Origin: JBKHJZ01 sp046537875
GTDB taxonomy: Bacteria; Actinomycetota; Acidimicrobiia; Acidimicrobiales; VFJN01
Length of the DNA stretch: 9,337 nt
Direction: 5' to 3'
Assembly: GCA_046537875.1 (NCBI GenBank)
Contig: JBKHJZ010000132.1
Span: 1 to 9,337 of the forward strand
Part shown: positions 1-5,707 of the stretch, one piece after another
How positions within the stretch are numbered: position 1 is the first letter of the stretch
Layout of the letters: each line of letters starts with the position of its first letter
Notes under the pieces: generated by a model
Database searches by the model: none
The model's input: the letters and a program-made list of their open reading frames with translations, nothing else
Told to the model about the DNA's origin: nothing
Made by a program: the position numbers and the translations under genes

Positions 1-200
1 GCGCGCAGCAGCTCCGGTGCCACGTCCGGCTCGACACCGCCGCCTGGGCGCAGCTCGCCACGGAGCTCCACGTCCCAGCGCTCCCCGCGGGAAACCAGCC
101 GGGCATGGCCGGCCACCGCACCGTCGCCGGCCCGCCGGGCGGTCAGCCGTTCGACGCCGTCGCCGGGTGACGGCTGGTGCACGATCTCGAGCGCGGTCAC
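1..200 (-). CDS. N-terminal part of an unrecognised protein, cut by the window edge
   Basis: Reading leftwards from a GTG at 200, the frame stays open to the window edge and gives 66 complete codons beginning VTALEIVHQPSPGDG. An in-frame TAG at 212-210 bounds it upstream, so GTG 200 is the natural start, and a -10-like TAGCCT sits six bases before it. Third codon positions are mostly G or C, as in the sure genes nearby. The residues alternate charged and hydrophobic (for example RLVSRGERWDVELRGEL), which fits a folded cytoplasmic beta-rich domain; there is no signal peptide. It lies 28 bases after the CapA-family gene on the same strand and may be co-transcribed with it or have its own promoter. 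I do not recognise the family; an acetyltransferase N-terminus is possible but only a guess. Confidence 0.55.
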   Translation of the reverse strand, partial: MTALEIVHQPSPGDGVERLTARRAGDGAVAGHARLVSRGERWDVELRGELRPGGGVEPDVAPELLR

Positions 201-206
201 GCTGGC

Positions 207-212
207 AGGCTA
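207..212 (-). promoter_or_regulatory. -10-like TAGCCT box for the left-edge gene (leaderless type)
   Basis: TAGCCT on the minus strand matches the actinobacterial TANNNT -10 pattern and lies six bases before the GTG at 200, so transcription would begin at or next to the start codon. No Shine-Dalgarno and no clear -35 box are visible. Its T-A-G is also the in-frame stop upstream of the gene. Confidence 0.4.
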
Positions 213-228
213 CGGGCGCCCGCCCGGC

Positions 229-1458
229 TCACGGCGGTGTCGCGATGGGCGTGAGCCCCGTGTCGAGCGCGCCGCGTGAGCCGACCACCTCCACCGTCCG
301 CTGCCAGGCGAGCGCGAGGCGGTCGCGGAGGTCAGGAGACGTGGACGGATCGGCGAGCGCCCGGGCCACGTCGACCAGGCGCTTCGGATCGCGGTCCTTC
401 ACCATGAGCAGGGGTGCGAACTCCGCGTCGGTGACGTGCCAGCCGCCGGGTCGCTCGGTGAACGTGAACCGCACCAGCAGCCCTTCCTCGTTGGGCGCAC
501 CCGGGGTGCCGTGGCGGGCCACCATGTTGCCCATGCCGTAGACGACCCACTCGCCATCGACCAGCTCGATCGGCTGCACGACGTGGGCGTGGTGGCCGAG
601 CACCAGGTCGATCGTGGGCGCGCGGATCAGCCGCGGCGCCAGCTCGGCCTGCTGGGGGTTGGGCTCGTGCTGGTACTCGTTGCCCCAGTGCAGTGCCACG
701 ACCACGACGTCGGCTCCCTGCATGCGGGCGGCGGCGGCCTCGGCGAGGATCGCCTCCTCGTCGATCGGGTTCGAGCGCCAGTGCTGCCCGCCGGGCGGGG
801 GGATGCCGTTGAAGCCGTAGGTGTACGAGAGCAGGGCGACGCTGGCCTCGCCCGCGCGGATCAGCGTCACCTCTTCGGCCTCCTCGGGTGTCCGCGCCGA
901 ACCGGCGTGCCGGATCCCCTCGGCGTCGAGCGTGTCGAGCGTCCGGTCGACCCCCTCGGCGCCCCGGTCGTAGGTGTGGTTCGACGCCGTGGTGCAGGCG
1001 TCGTAGCCGGTGTCGGCAATCGCGGGCACGATCGAGGGCGGGACGGAGAACGACGGGTAGCCGGAGTAGGGGCCGCCCGGCTCGGACACCGGCGTCTCGA
1101 AGTGGCAGATCGCGAGGTCCGCCGCGTCGACGACCGGCTTCACGCCGGCGATGAGCGGGCGGAAGTCGAATCCCTCGGCCCCGGCGGCCGCCGCGTCGGC
1201 GGACGCCTGGTGCCACAGCGGGCTGTGCAGCAACACGTCCCCCGTGGCCACCAGGGTGAAGCTGGCCGGCGGTGGTGGCGCCGTCGTGGTCGTGGTGCTG
1301 GTGCTCGTGCCCGGCGCCGCCGCCACCCGGTCGGCTCGCTCGGTGCGCGCGGCATCGCCCTCGCTCGCAGGTGCGCCGGCCACCAGGGCGGCCAGGACGG
1401 CCGCACCGATCAGCGCGTTGCGGGAGGGTGCCCATCCCCGGAGCCGCAGCGACCGCAC
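229..1458 (-). CDS. CapA-family (PGA_cap) metallophosphatase-like protein, secreted
   Basis: The 409-residue protein has a Lys/Arg-bearing N-terminus followed by a hydrophobic stretch (about residues 16-30), which reads as a signal peptide or membrane anchor, then a Thr/Pro-rich linker (51-64). From about residue 66 to 315 it carries the metallophosphatase-like motifs of the bacterial capsule-synthesis CapA family: GDVLLH (73-78), CHFETP (118-123), SNHTYDRG (159-166), HWGNEYQH (257-264), GHHAH (288-292) and YGMGN (307-311). The Asp, Asn, His and Glu residues in these are the expected metal ligands. Family members are tied to poly-gamma-glutamate capsule export or to unknown cell-surface roles. 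No capB, capC or capD lies nearby, so capsule synthesis cannot be claimed here. The start is a GTG at 1458 with a TACACC box seven bases upstream. It is divergent from nth. Confidence 0.88.
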   Translation of the reverse strand: MRSLRLRGWAPSRNALIGAAVLAALVAGAPASEGDAARTERADRVAAAPGTSTSTTTTTAPPPPASFTLVATGDVLLHSPLWHQASADAAAAGAEGFDFRPLIAGVKPVVDAADLAICHFETPVSEPGGPYSGYPSFSVPPSIVPAIADTGYDACTTASNHTYDRGAEGVDRTLDTLDAEGIRHAGSARTPEEAEEVTLIRAGEASVALLSYTYGFNGIPPPGGQHWRSNPIDEEAILAEAAAARMQGADVVVVALHWGNEYQHEPNPQQAELAPRLIRAPTIDLVLGHHAHVVQPIELVDGEWVVYGMGNMVARHGTPGAPNEEGLLVRFTFTERPGGWHVTDAEFAPLLMVKDRDPKRLVDVARALADPSTSPDLRDRLALAWQRTVEVVGSRGALDTGLTPIATPP

Positions 1459-1465
1459 CCCGCAT

Positions 1466-1471
1466 GGTGTA
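1466..1471 (-). promoter_or_regulatory. -10-like TACACC box for the CapA-family gene
   Basis: TACACC on the minus strand ends seven bases before the GTG start at 1458. It departs from TANNNT only at the last base. The spacing equals that of the other leaderless-type boxes in the window. No Shine-Dalgarno is seen. Confidence 0.3.
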
Positions 1472-1531
1472 GCAGGAAGAGCACCGGTCGTGGTGGTCTC
1501 CCCGGCGTCCGGGCCGTTGCGGCGGGGCCGG

Positions 1532-1537
1532 TAGTGT
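1532..1537 (+). promoter_or_regulatory. -10-like TAGTGT box for nth (leaderless type)
   Basis: GGTAGTGT ends seven bases before the ATG at 1545, leaving no room for a Shine-Dalgarno. It fits TANNNT exactly and nearly repeats the GGTAGCGT found before hisD and the GroES-like gene. A -35 box is not recognisable. Confidence 0.5.
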
Positions 1538-1544
1538 CCGGCAG

Positions 1545-2204
1545 ATGGCCACCGGTCGCCCCCGCAGCCCTCGAGGGCGGGCCCGCGTCGTCGCGGACAG
1601 GTTGGCGGCCGAGTACCCGGGCACCGCCACCGAGCTGTGTGCCCTGCGCCACACCAACGCCTACGAGCTGCTGGTGGCCACGATCCTGTCGGCCCAGTGC
1701 ACCGACGAGCGGGTCAACATGGTCACACCGGAGGTCTTCGCCCGGTACCCCGCCCCCGACGACCTCGCCGCCGCCGACCCGGCCGAGCTCGAGGACCTCA
1801 TCCGGTCCACCGGGTTCTTCCGGTCGAAGACCAAGAGCCTCATCGGCATGGCGGCCGCGCTGGTCGAGCGCTTCGGGGGCGAGGTGCCCCGCCGGCTGAG
1901 CGATCTGGTCACCCTGCCGGGGGTCGGCCGCAAGACCGGCAACGTGGTGCGCAGCGTCGCGATGGGCGAACCGGGGCTGCCGGTGGACACACACGTGCTG
2001 CGGCTGGCTCGGCGTCTGGGACTGACCGACGAGACGGATCCCGTGAAGGTCGAGCACGACCTGGCGCCGATGGTGCGAGCGAGCGAGCGGGGGGCCCTCA
2101 GCCTCCGGCTCATCCTCCACGGTCGGGCCGTGTGCCGGGCACGCAGGCCGCGCTGCGACGCGTGCGTGCTGGCGGACATCTGCCCCTCGGCGTTCACGTT
2201 CTGA
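1545..2204 (+). CDS. nth: Endonuclease III (DNA glycosylase/AP lyase)
   Basis: The 219-residue product is the usual size for endonuclease III, which removes oxidised pyrimidines from DNA and nicks the resulting abasic site in base excision repair. The N-terminal helical region contains ATILSAQCTD (45-54), a family hallmark. The helix-hairpin-helix reads LPGVGRKTGNVV (124-135), with the catalytic lysine at K130. The catalytic aspartate is D148 in LPVDTHV. The C-terminal iron-sulfur loop has C197, C204, C207 and C213 in the C-X6-C-X2-C-X5-C spacing, so the [4Fe-4S] cluster should be intact. The ATG at 1545 is favoured by the adjacent TAGTGT box and by normal N-terminal length. It is divergent from the CapA-family gene and convergent with the 62-residue protein gene, so it is probably transcribed alone. 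Confidence 0.97.
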   Translation: MATGRPRSPRGRARVVADRLAAEYPGTATELCALRHTNAYELLVATILSAQCTDERVNMVTPEVFARYPAPDDLAAADPAELEDLIRSTGFFRSKTKSLIGMAAALVERFGGEVPRRLSDLVTLPGVGRKTGNVVRSVAMGEPGLPVDTHVLRLARRLGLTDETDPVKVEHDLAPMVRASERGALSLRLILHGRAVCRARRPRCDACVLADICPSAFTF

Positions 2205-2251
2205 CGCGGGTGCCGCGCGCCCGGCGTGGGAGCGGCGCGCATCGCGGACGT

Positions 2252-2269
2252 CACGGAAAAGTCTCCGTG
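2252..2269. repeat. Perfect dyad upstream of an ECF-like promoter; possible operator
   Basis: CACGGA and TCCGTG form a perfect six-base inverted repeat around a six-base A-rich centre (AAAGTC). The surrounding 80 bases are less GC-rich than the rest of the window, which is typical of a control region. The dyad ends five bases before the GCAACC element at 2274, so it could be a regulator site or just the stem of an RNA hairpin beyond nth. Confidence 0.35.
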
Positions 2270-2273
2270 GGGC

Positions 2274-2301
2274 GCAACCTCTCGGCGCGGTCGAGCGTTT
2301 A
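2274..2301 (+). promoter_or_regulatory. Candidate ECF-sigma-type promoter, GCAACC-N16-CGTTTA
   Basis: GCAACC (2274-2279) and CGTTTA (2296-2301) are separated by exactly 16 bases. AAC-containing -35 boxes with a CGT-type -10 at this spacing are the general form of extracytoplasmic-function sigma promoters. It points rightwards into a region without a credible plus-strand gene until hisD. No sigma or anti-sigma gene is in the window. The match is by eye and could be chance. Confidence 0.35.
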
Positions 2302-2371
2302 CGTGTGTGAAGACCAGGTTCCCGCCACCTGGTTCAGATGCGACGCCGGGATCCGCCGCCTGGTGTCGCCC

Positions 2372-2399
2372 CGACGGCGCCCCCAGCGGGGCGCCGTCG
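2372..2399 (+). terminator. Perfect 12-bp hairpin after nth, probable terminator
   Basis: CGACGGCGCCCC pairs perfectly with GGGGCGCCGTCG around the four-base loop CAGC. There is no T-tract, as is common for terminators in very GC-rich actinobacteria. It lies about 170 bases after the nth stop, far for a simple terminator, and could equally end a small RNA that starts near 2308. Confidence 0.5.
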
Positions 2400-2412
2400 C
2401 CGTTCCGGGCCG

Positions 2413-2440
2413 GTGGCCGCCGTGGACTCACGGCGGCCAC
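2413..2440 (-). terminator. Perfect 12-bp hairpin after the 62-residue protein gene, with an alternative partner
   Basis: GTGGCCGCCGTG pairs with CACGGCGGCCAC around GACT. It begins 36 bases after the stop of the minus-strand small gene and may act in both directions. The core GGCCGCCGTG (2415-2424) is repeated exactly at 2448-2457, so the middle arm CACGGCGGCC (2429-2438) can pair with either copy, giving two mutually exclusive hairpins. Confidence 0.5.
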
Positions 2441-2476
2441 GTCCCGCGGCCGCCGTGTGCGCGGGCAGAGGCGCCG

Positions 2477-2665
2477 TCACATGCTGCGGACCACGCGCTC
2501 GACCTGCCGCGAGGCGCTGATGAGCGAGCGCTCGGCCTCGTACAGGCCGCTCGCGACGTCGCTGCGGGGTGTGCCGCGCAGGCGGTCGGCCACCGCCGTG
2601 ATCCGGCGCGTGAGGTCCTCGAGGCTGTTCGCCAGCGCGTTGAGCTCGGCGCGGTCGCTGTCCAT
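2477..2665 (-). CDS. Small helical protein of unknown function (62 aa)
   Basis: The protein starts MDSDRAELNALANSLEDL and ends VERVVRSM. It is predicted by eye to be almost all helix: a first amphipathic helix (about residues 3-30), a break at RGTPRS (30-35), and a second helix (36-60), with leucine, isoleucine and valine spaced as in a helical hairpin or short coiled coil. It has no signal peptide, no membrane segment and no cysteines, and carries many acidic and basic residues. The ATG at 2665 is preceded by TAGAAC six bases upstream, like the other first genes here, and third codon positions are G/C-rich, so it looks genuinely coding. It is divergent from hisD (72 bases apart) and convergent with nth. 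I do not recognise the family; a small oligomerising or regulatory protein is a possibility only. Confidence 0.72.
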   Translation of the reverse strand: MDSDRAELNALANSLEDLTRRITAVADRLRGTPRSDVASGLYEAERSLISASRQVERVVRSM

Positions 2666-2671
2666 GCCGCG

Positions 2672-2677
2672 GTTCTA
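2672..2677 (-). promoter_or_regulatory. -10-like TAGAAC box for the 62-residue protein gene
   Basis: GGTAGAAC on the minus strand ends six bases before the ATG at 2665. It shares GGTAG with the boxes of nth, hisD and the GroES-like gene, though its last base is C rather than T. Confidence 0.35.
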
Positions 2678-2723
2678 CCGGTGCGGCACCGCAACCGGCT
2701 ACGGAGACGGGCCGTGACGCCGG

Positions 2724-2729
2724 TAGCGT
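2724..2729 (+). promoter_or_regulatory. -10-like TAGCGT box for hisD (leaderless type)
   Basis: GGTAGCGT ends eight bases before the GTG at 2738, so the transcript would start at about the start codon. No Shine-Dalgarno, T-box, leader peptide or attenuator is visible in the 72 bases between the divergent genes, so no classical histidine-responsive control can be seen. Confidence 0.5.
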
Positions 2730-2737
2730 GATCGGTC

Positions 2738-4033
2738 GTGCTGCGGCGACTCGACCTGCGGGGACTCGGAACCGACGACCTCCGTCGCCGGTTGCCGCGG
2801 CCCGCAGATCGCGCCGAGCCACCGGTCGACGAGGTGCGCACCGTGCTGCGCGAGGTGCGCGACCACGGCGACGCCGCGCTGCGCCGCTTCGCCGAGCGGT
2901 TCGACGGGGTCCGCCTCGACGACCTGCGGGTGCCGGAGGCCGAGGTGGCGGCCGCGCTCGATCAGATACCCGGCGACCTGCGCGAGGCGCTCGAGGTCGC
3001 CCACGACAACATCGCCGCCTACCACACCGCGCAGCTCGGCCACGAGGTGGTCCACCACAACGGGGCGATCGAGATCCGTGAGGTGGCCCGGCCGGTCGAC
3101 AGGGCCGGGTGCTACGTGCCGAGCGCGCTCGCTCCGCTGGTGTCGACCGCCCTGATGACGATCGTGCCCGCCAAGGTGGCCGGGGTCCCCGAGGTGGTGC
3201 TGGCGAGCCCCGCCCGCCCCGACGGCCGGGTGCCGGCGGGCATCCTGGCCGCCGCCGCGCTGGCCGGCGCCGACGAGGTGTACCGGATCGGCGGCCCGGC
3301 GGCCATCGGCGCCCTCGCGTACGGCACCGAGTCGATCCGGCCCGTCGACGTGATCGTGGGTCCCGGCTCGGCCCGGGTGGCCCAGGCCAAGCGCGAGGTT
3401 GCCGGCGAGGGCCTCGTCGGCGTGCCGTCCTCGTTCGCCGGCCCGTCCGAGGTGGTCGTGGTGGCCGACGCGTCCACGCCGGCCGAGCTCGCGGCCGTCG
3501 ACGTGATCGTCCAGGCCGAGCACGGCCCCGACGGTCTGGCCTGGCTGGTGACGTGGGATCCTGCGGTGGCCGATGCGGTCACCGAGGCGGTCGCCGCGCT
3601 CGTCCCGGCGTCGCCCCGCCGCAGGCACCTCGAGTCCACGCTCGCCGAGGGCGGCTACGCGGTCGTGTGCGACGACCCCGCTCAGGCCATCGCGGTGGCG
3701 AACGCGATCGCGCCCGAGCACCTCGAGCTGCTGGTCGACGACGCCGCCGCGCTCGTCCCCCTCGTGCGCCACGCGGGCGCGGTGTTCTGCGGCCCCCTGG
3801 CGCCGGCGTCGATCGGCGACTACGTGGCCGGCCCGAACCACGTGCTGCCCACCCACGGCTCGGCCCGCTTCGCCGGGGCGCTGCGCGTCGACGACTTCCG
3901 CAAGCACGTGCACGTCGTGACGGTGGGCGACAAGGGCCTCGCAGAGGTTGCGCCCCACGTGGTGACCCTGGCCACCTACGAGGGGCTCCCGGCCCACGCG
4001 GACTCCGTCCGCCTGCGCCAGGGGCGGGCATGA
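2738..4033 (+). CDS. hisD: Histidinol dehydrogenase, with altered NAD-site residues
   Basis: This 431-residue enzyme should oxidise L-histidinol to L-histidine in two NAD-dependent steps, the end of the pathway. The zinc ligands are present at Q259 and H262 (VQAEHGP), D361 (GDYVAG) and H420 (LPAHAD), and the catalytic pair E327-H328 is in APEHLEL. S237 in AGPSEV is also conserved, as is Y126 (CYVP). Three usually conserved spots differ: YVPGG is YVPSA (129-130), GGAQAI is GGPAAI (A188), and GPGN is GPGS (S211). As I recall the E. coli enzyme, its Q188 and N211 contact NAD. Overall length and fold motifs are normal and the frame is intact. The start is GTG 2738, fitted by the TAGCGT box. It heads the operon and overlaps hisC by four bases. 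Confidence 0.96.
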   Translation: MLRRLDLRGLGTDDLRRRLPRPADRAEPPVDEVRTVLREVRDHGDAALRRFAERFDGVRLDDLRVPEAEVAAALDQIPGDLREALEVAHDNIAAYHTAQLGHEVVHHNGAIEIREVARPVDRAGCYVPSALAPLVSTALMTIVPAKVAGVPEVVLASPARPDGRVPAGILAAAALAGADEVYRIGGPAAIGALAYGTESIRPVDVIVGPGSARVAQAKREVAGEGLVGVPSSFAGPSEVVVVADASTPAELAAVDVIVQAEHGPDGLAWLVTWDPAVADAVTEAVAALVPASPRRRHLESTLAEGGYAVVCDDPAQAIAVANAIAPEHLELLVDDAAALVPLVRHAGAVFCGPLAPASIGDYVAGPNHVLPTHGSARFAGALRVDDFRKHVHVVTVGDKGLAEVAPHVVTLATYEGLPAHADSVRLRQGRA

Positions 4034-5094
4034 CGGCCCCCGTGACGCCGCGCGCCGATCTGGCGCTGATGGACGGCTACCACTCGCCGCAGCTCGACGT
4101 GGCCGTGCGCCTCAACACCAACGAGGCGCCCGCGCCCCCGCCCCCCGAGTTCGCCGAGCGGCTGACCGCGGCCGTGCGGTCGATCGACTGGCACCGCTAC
4201 CCCGACCGCGCGTACCGGGCGCTGCGCACCGCCATCGCCGGCCACCACGGCGTCGCTCCGGAGCAGGTCTTCGCGGCGAACGGCTCCAACGAGGTGCTGC
4301 AGACCCTGTGCCTCACGTACGGGGGGCCAGGCCGCACGGCCGCGGTGTTCGAGCCCACCTACGCGCTGCACGGCCACATCGCCCGCATCACCGGGACCGC
4401 GCTCGCGAGCGGCGAGCGCGACGACGACCTGGCCCTCGACCTCGGCGAGGTCCGACGGGTGCTGGCCGAGGCGTCTCCCGACATCACGTTCCTGTGCTCG
4501 CCCAACAACCCCACCGGCATGATCGAGCCCGAGCACGTCGTGCGGACCGTGGCCGCCGAGGCCCCCGGCCTCGTGGTGATCGACGAGGCCTACGCGCAGT
4601 TCGCCCCCTGGTCGGCGCTCGCGCTGGTCGACGACCACCGGCCCCTCGTGGTCACCCGCACCTACTCGAAGACGTGGTCGATGGCCGCGGCCCGCCTGGG
4701 CTACCTCGTCGGGCCCGCCTGGTTGGTGGCCGAGCTCGACAAGGTGGTGCTGCCCTACCACCTCGACGCGTTCACGCAGCTGGCCGGCACGATCGCCGTG
4801 GAACTGGTCCAGGAGATGCACGCCCGGGTGGCGGCCCTGGTCGAGGAGCGCGGCCGGCTCTCGGCCGCGCTGTCCGACCTGCCCGTGGACGTGTGGCCCT
4901 CGGCCGCCAACTTCGTCCTGTTCCGTCCCCGCGAGCGCCCCGGTGACCAGGTGTGGAAAGAGCTGGTCGACCGGTCGGTGCTGGTGCGCGACTGCTCGTC
5001 GTGGCCGCGGCTCGAGGGCTGCCTGCGCGTCACCGTCGGCACCCGGGCCGAGGACGACGCCTTCCTTCACGCGCTCCGGGAGGTGCTGTCATGA
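4030..5094 (+). CDS. hisC: Histidinol-phosphate aminotransferase
   Basis: The 354-residue protein belongs to the fold-type I PLP aminotransferases and should convert imidazole-acetol phosphate plus glutamate to histidinol phosphate. The N-terminal LNTNEAP (28-34) is the HisC substrate-site motif. GSNEVL (85-90) binds the cofactor phosphate, SPNNPTG (157-163) holds the cofactor-contacting Asn, DEAYAQF (185-191) gives D185 and Y188, and TYSKTWSMAAARLGY (211-225) carries the Schiff-base lysine K214. LRVTVGT (332-338) supplies the carboxylate-binding Arg at 333. The ATG at 4030 overlaps the hisD stop as ATGA and has AGGGG five bases upstream, so translation is probably coupled to hisD. A much longer in-frame extension leftwards is only hisD read out of frame. 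Confidence 0.96.
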   Translation: MTAPVTPRADLALMDGYHSPQLDVAVRLNTNEAPAPPPPEFAERLTAAVRSIDWHRYPDRAYRALRTAIAGHHGVAPEQVFAANGSNEVLQTLCLTYGGPGRTAAVFEPTYALHGHIARITGTALASGERDDDLALDLGEVRRVLAEASPDITFLCSPNNPTGMIEPEHVVRTVAAEAPGLVVIDEAYAQFAPWSALALVDDHRPLVVTRTYSKTWSMAAARLGYLVGPAWLVAELDKVVLPYHLDAFTQLAGTIAVELVQEMHARVAALVEERGRLSAALSDLPVDVWPSAANFVLFRPRERPGDQVWKELVDRSVLVRDCSSWPRLEGCLRVTVGTRAEDDAFLHALREVLS

Positions 5095-5684
5095 CCCGTC
5101 CCGCCGCCCGCCGCCGCACGACGCGGGAGACCTCGGTCTCGGTGACGCTCGACCTCGACGGCCCCGAGGGCAAGGTCCACGCCGACACCGGGCTCCCGTT
5201 CCTCGACCACATGCTCGACCAGCTCGGCCGCCACGGTGGTTTCGACCTGAGCGTCGACGCCCGCGGCGACCTGCACGTCGACGGGCACCACACGGTGGAG
5301 GACGTGGCCATCGTGCTCGGCGAGGCCTTCCGCGAGGCGCTGGGCGACAAGGCCGGCATCCGGCGGTTCGCGAGCGGCGCGTTCCCGCTCGACGAGGCCC
5401 TCGTGGAGGTCGCGCTCGACGTCTCGGGGCGCCCGTACGTCGCCTACGACGTGCCGATCGGCGAGGTGCTGCCGCTGGGGGACCCGCCGTTCAACCCCGA
5501 GATGGCCGAGCACTTCTGGCACTCGTTCGGCGGCGCCGCCGGCATCACGCTCCACGTGCGCCTCCGCACCGGGCGCAACACCCACCACATCATCGAGGCG
5601 GCGTTCAAGGGCGTGGCCCGGTGCCTGCGCGACGCGGTGCGGATCGAGGGCGGGGGGGTGCCCTCGACCAAGGGCGCCCTGTAG
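5091..5684 (+). CDS. hisB: Imidazoleglycerol-phosphate dehydratase
   Basis: The 197-residue protein is the single-function dehydratase, without the N-terminal phosphatase domain fused to it in enterobacteria. It converts imidazole glycerol phosphate to imidazole-acetol phosphate using two manganese ions. The duplicated half-domain motifs are clear: FLDHMLDQLGRHGGFD (37-52), DGHHTVED (64-71), HSFGGAAG (144-151), GRNTHHIIEAAFK (161-173) and the C-terminal STKG (192-195). The metal-binding His and Glu residues at 66, 67, 70, 144, 165, 166 and 169 are present. The start overlaps the hisC stop as ATGA and is preceded by GGGAGG seven bases upstream, the best Shine-Dalgarno in the window. The product HisB supplies is the substrate of HisC just upstream. 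The plus-strand gene run stops here. Confidence 0.97.
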   Translation: MTRPAARRRTTRETSVSVTLDLDGPEGKVHADTGLPFLDHMLDQLGRHGGFDLSVDARGDLHVDGHHTVEDVAIVLGEAFREALGDKAGIRRFASGAFPLDEALVEVALDVSGRPYVAYDVPIGEVLPLGDPPFNPEMAEHFWHSFGGAAGITLHVRLRTGRNTHHIIEAAFKGVARCLRDAVRIEGGGVPSTKGAL

Positions 5685-5706
5685 GCCCGGCCGGTCCGCT
5701 GGGCCT
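5683..5706. terminator. Short dyad between convergent hisB and propeller genes
   Basis: AGGCCC and GGGCCT form a six-base stem around a 12-base loop. The dyad overlaps the hisB stop codon and ends just before the stop of the opposite gene, so it could serve both. The stem is short and lacks a T-tract, so the call is weak. Confidence 0.3.
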
Positions 5707-5707
5707 C

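Larger units (their letters stand above)
2308..2440 (+). ncRNA. Possible structured small RNA between nth and the 62-residue protein gene
   Basis: If the ECF-like promoter at 2274-2301 works, a transcript starting near 2308 would fold into three successive hairpins: ACCAGGT/ACCTGGT (2313-2333), a 12-base-pair stem (2372-2399) and another 12-base-pair stem (2413-2440) that could end it. No convincing coding frame lies in this span; the open frames are Arg/Pro-rich and overlap both neighbours. I do not recognise a known RNA family. The simpler reading is that the two long hairpins are terminators of nth and of the opposite gene. Confidence 0.25.

Noticed and set aside
1272..1330. Repetitive GTGGTCGTGGTGCTGGTG-like stretch as a DNA repeat element
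   Set aside because: It encodes the Thr/Ser/Pro-rich linker (residues 51-64) after the CapA-family signal peptide, which is common in secreted proteins.
436..1899. Long plus-strand open frame (487 codons) across the CapA-family gene and the start of nth
   Set aside because: It is antisense to a gene with clear family motifs and out of frame with nth; the translation is Arg/Gly/Pro-rich with no recognisable domain. Long stop-free frames are expected at this GC content.
2226..2717. Plus-strand open frame of 163 codons between nth and hisD
   Set aside because: Its translation is Arg/Pro-rich, it overlaps the better-supported 62-residue minus-strand gene, and it runs through the perfect hairpins.
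2691..2718. A second GCAACC-N16-CGT sequence upstream of hisD that could be another ECF-type promoter
   Set aside because: The -10 part is CGTGAC, poorer than CGTTTA at 2296, and the TAGCGT box at 2724 explains hisD better. It is worth noting only if the first one proves real.
5646..5665. GAGGGC/GCCCTC hairpin and a run of seven G within the end of hisB, as a regulator or frameshift site
   Set aside because: The reading frame continues correctly into the conserved STKG motif, so no frameshift is present, and the stem is explained by GC-rich codons.
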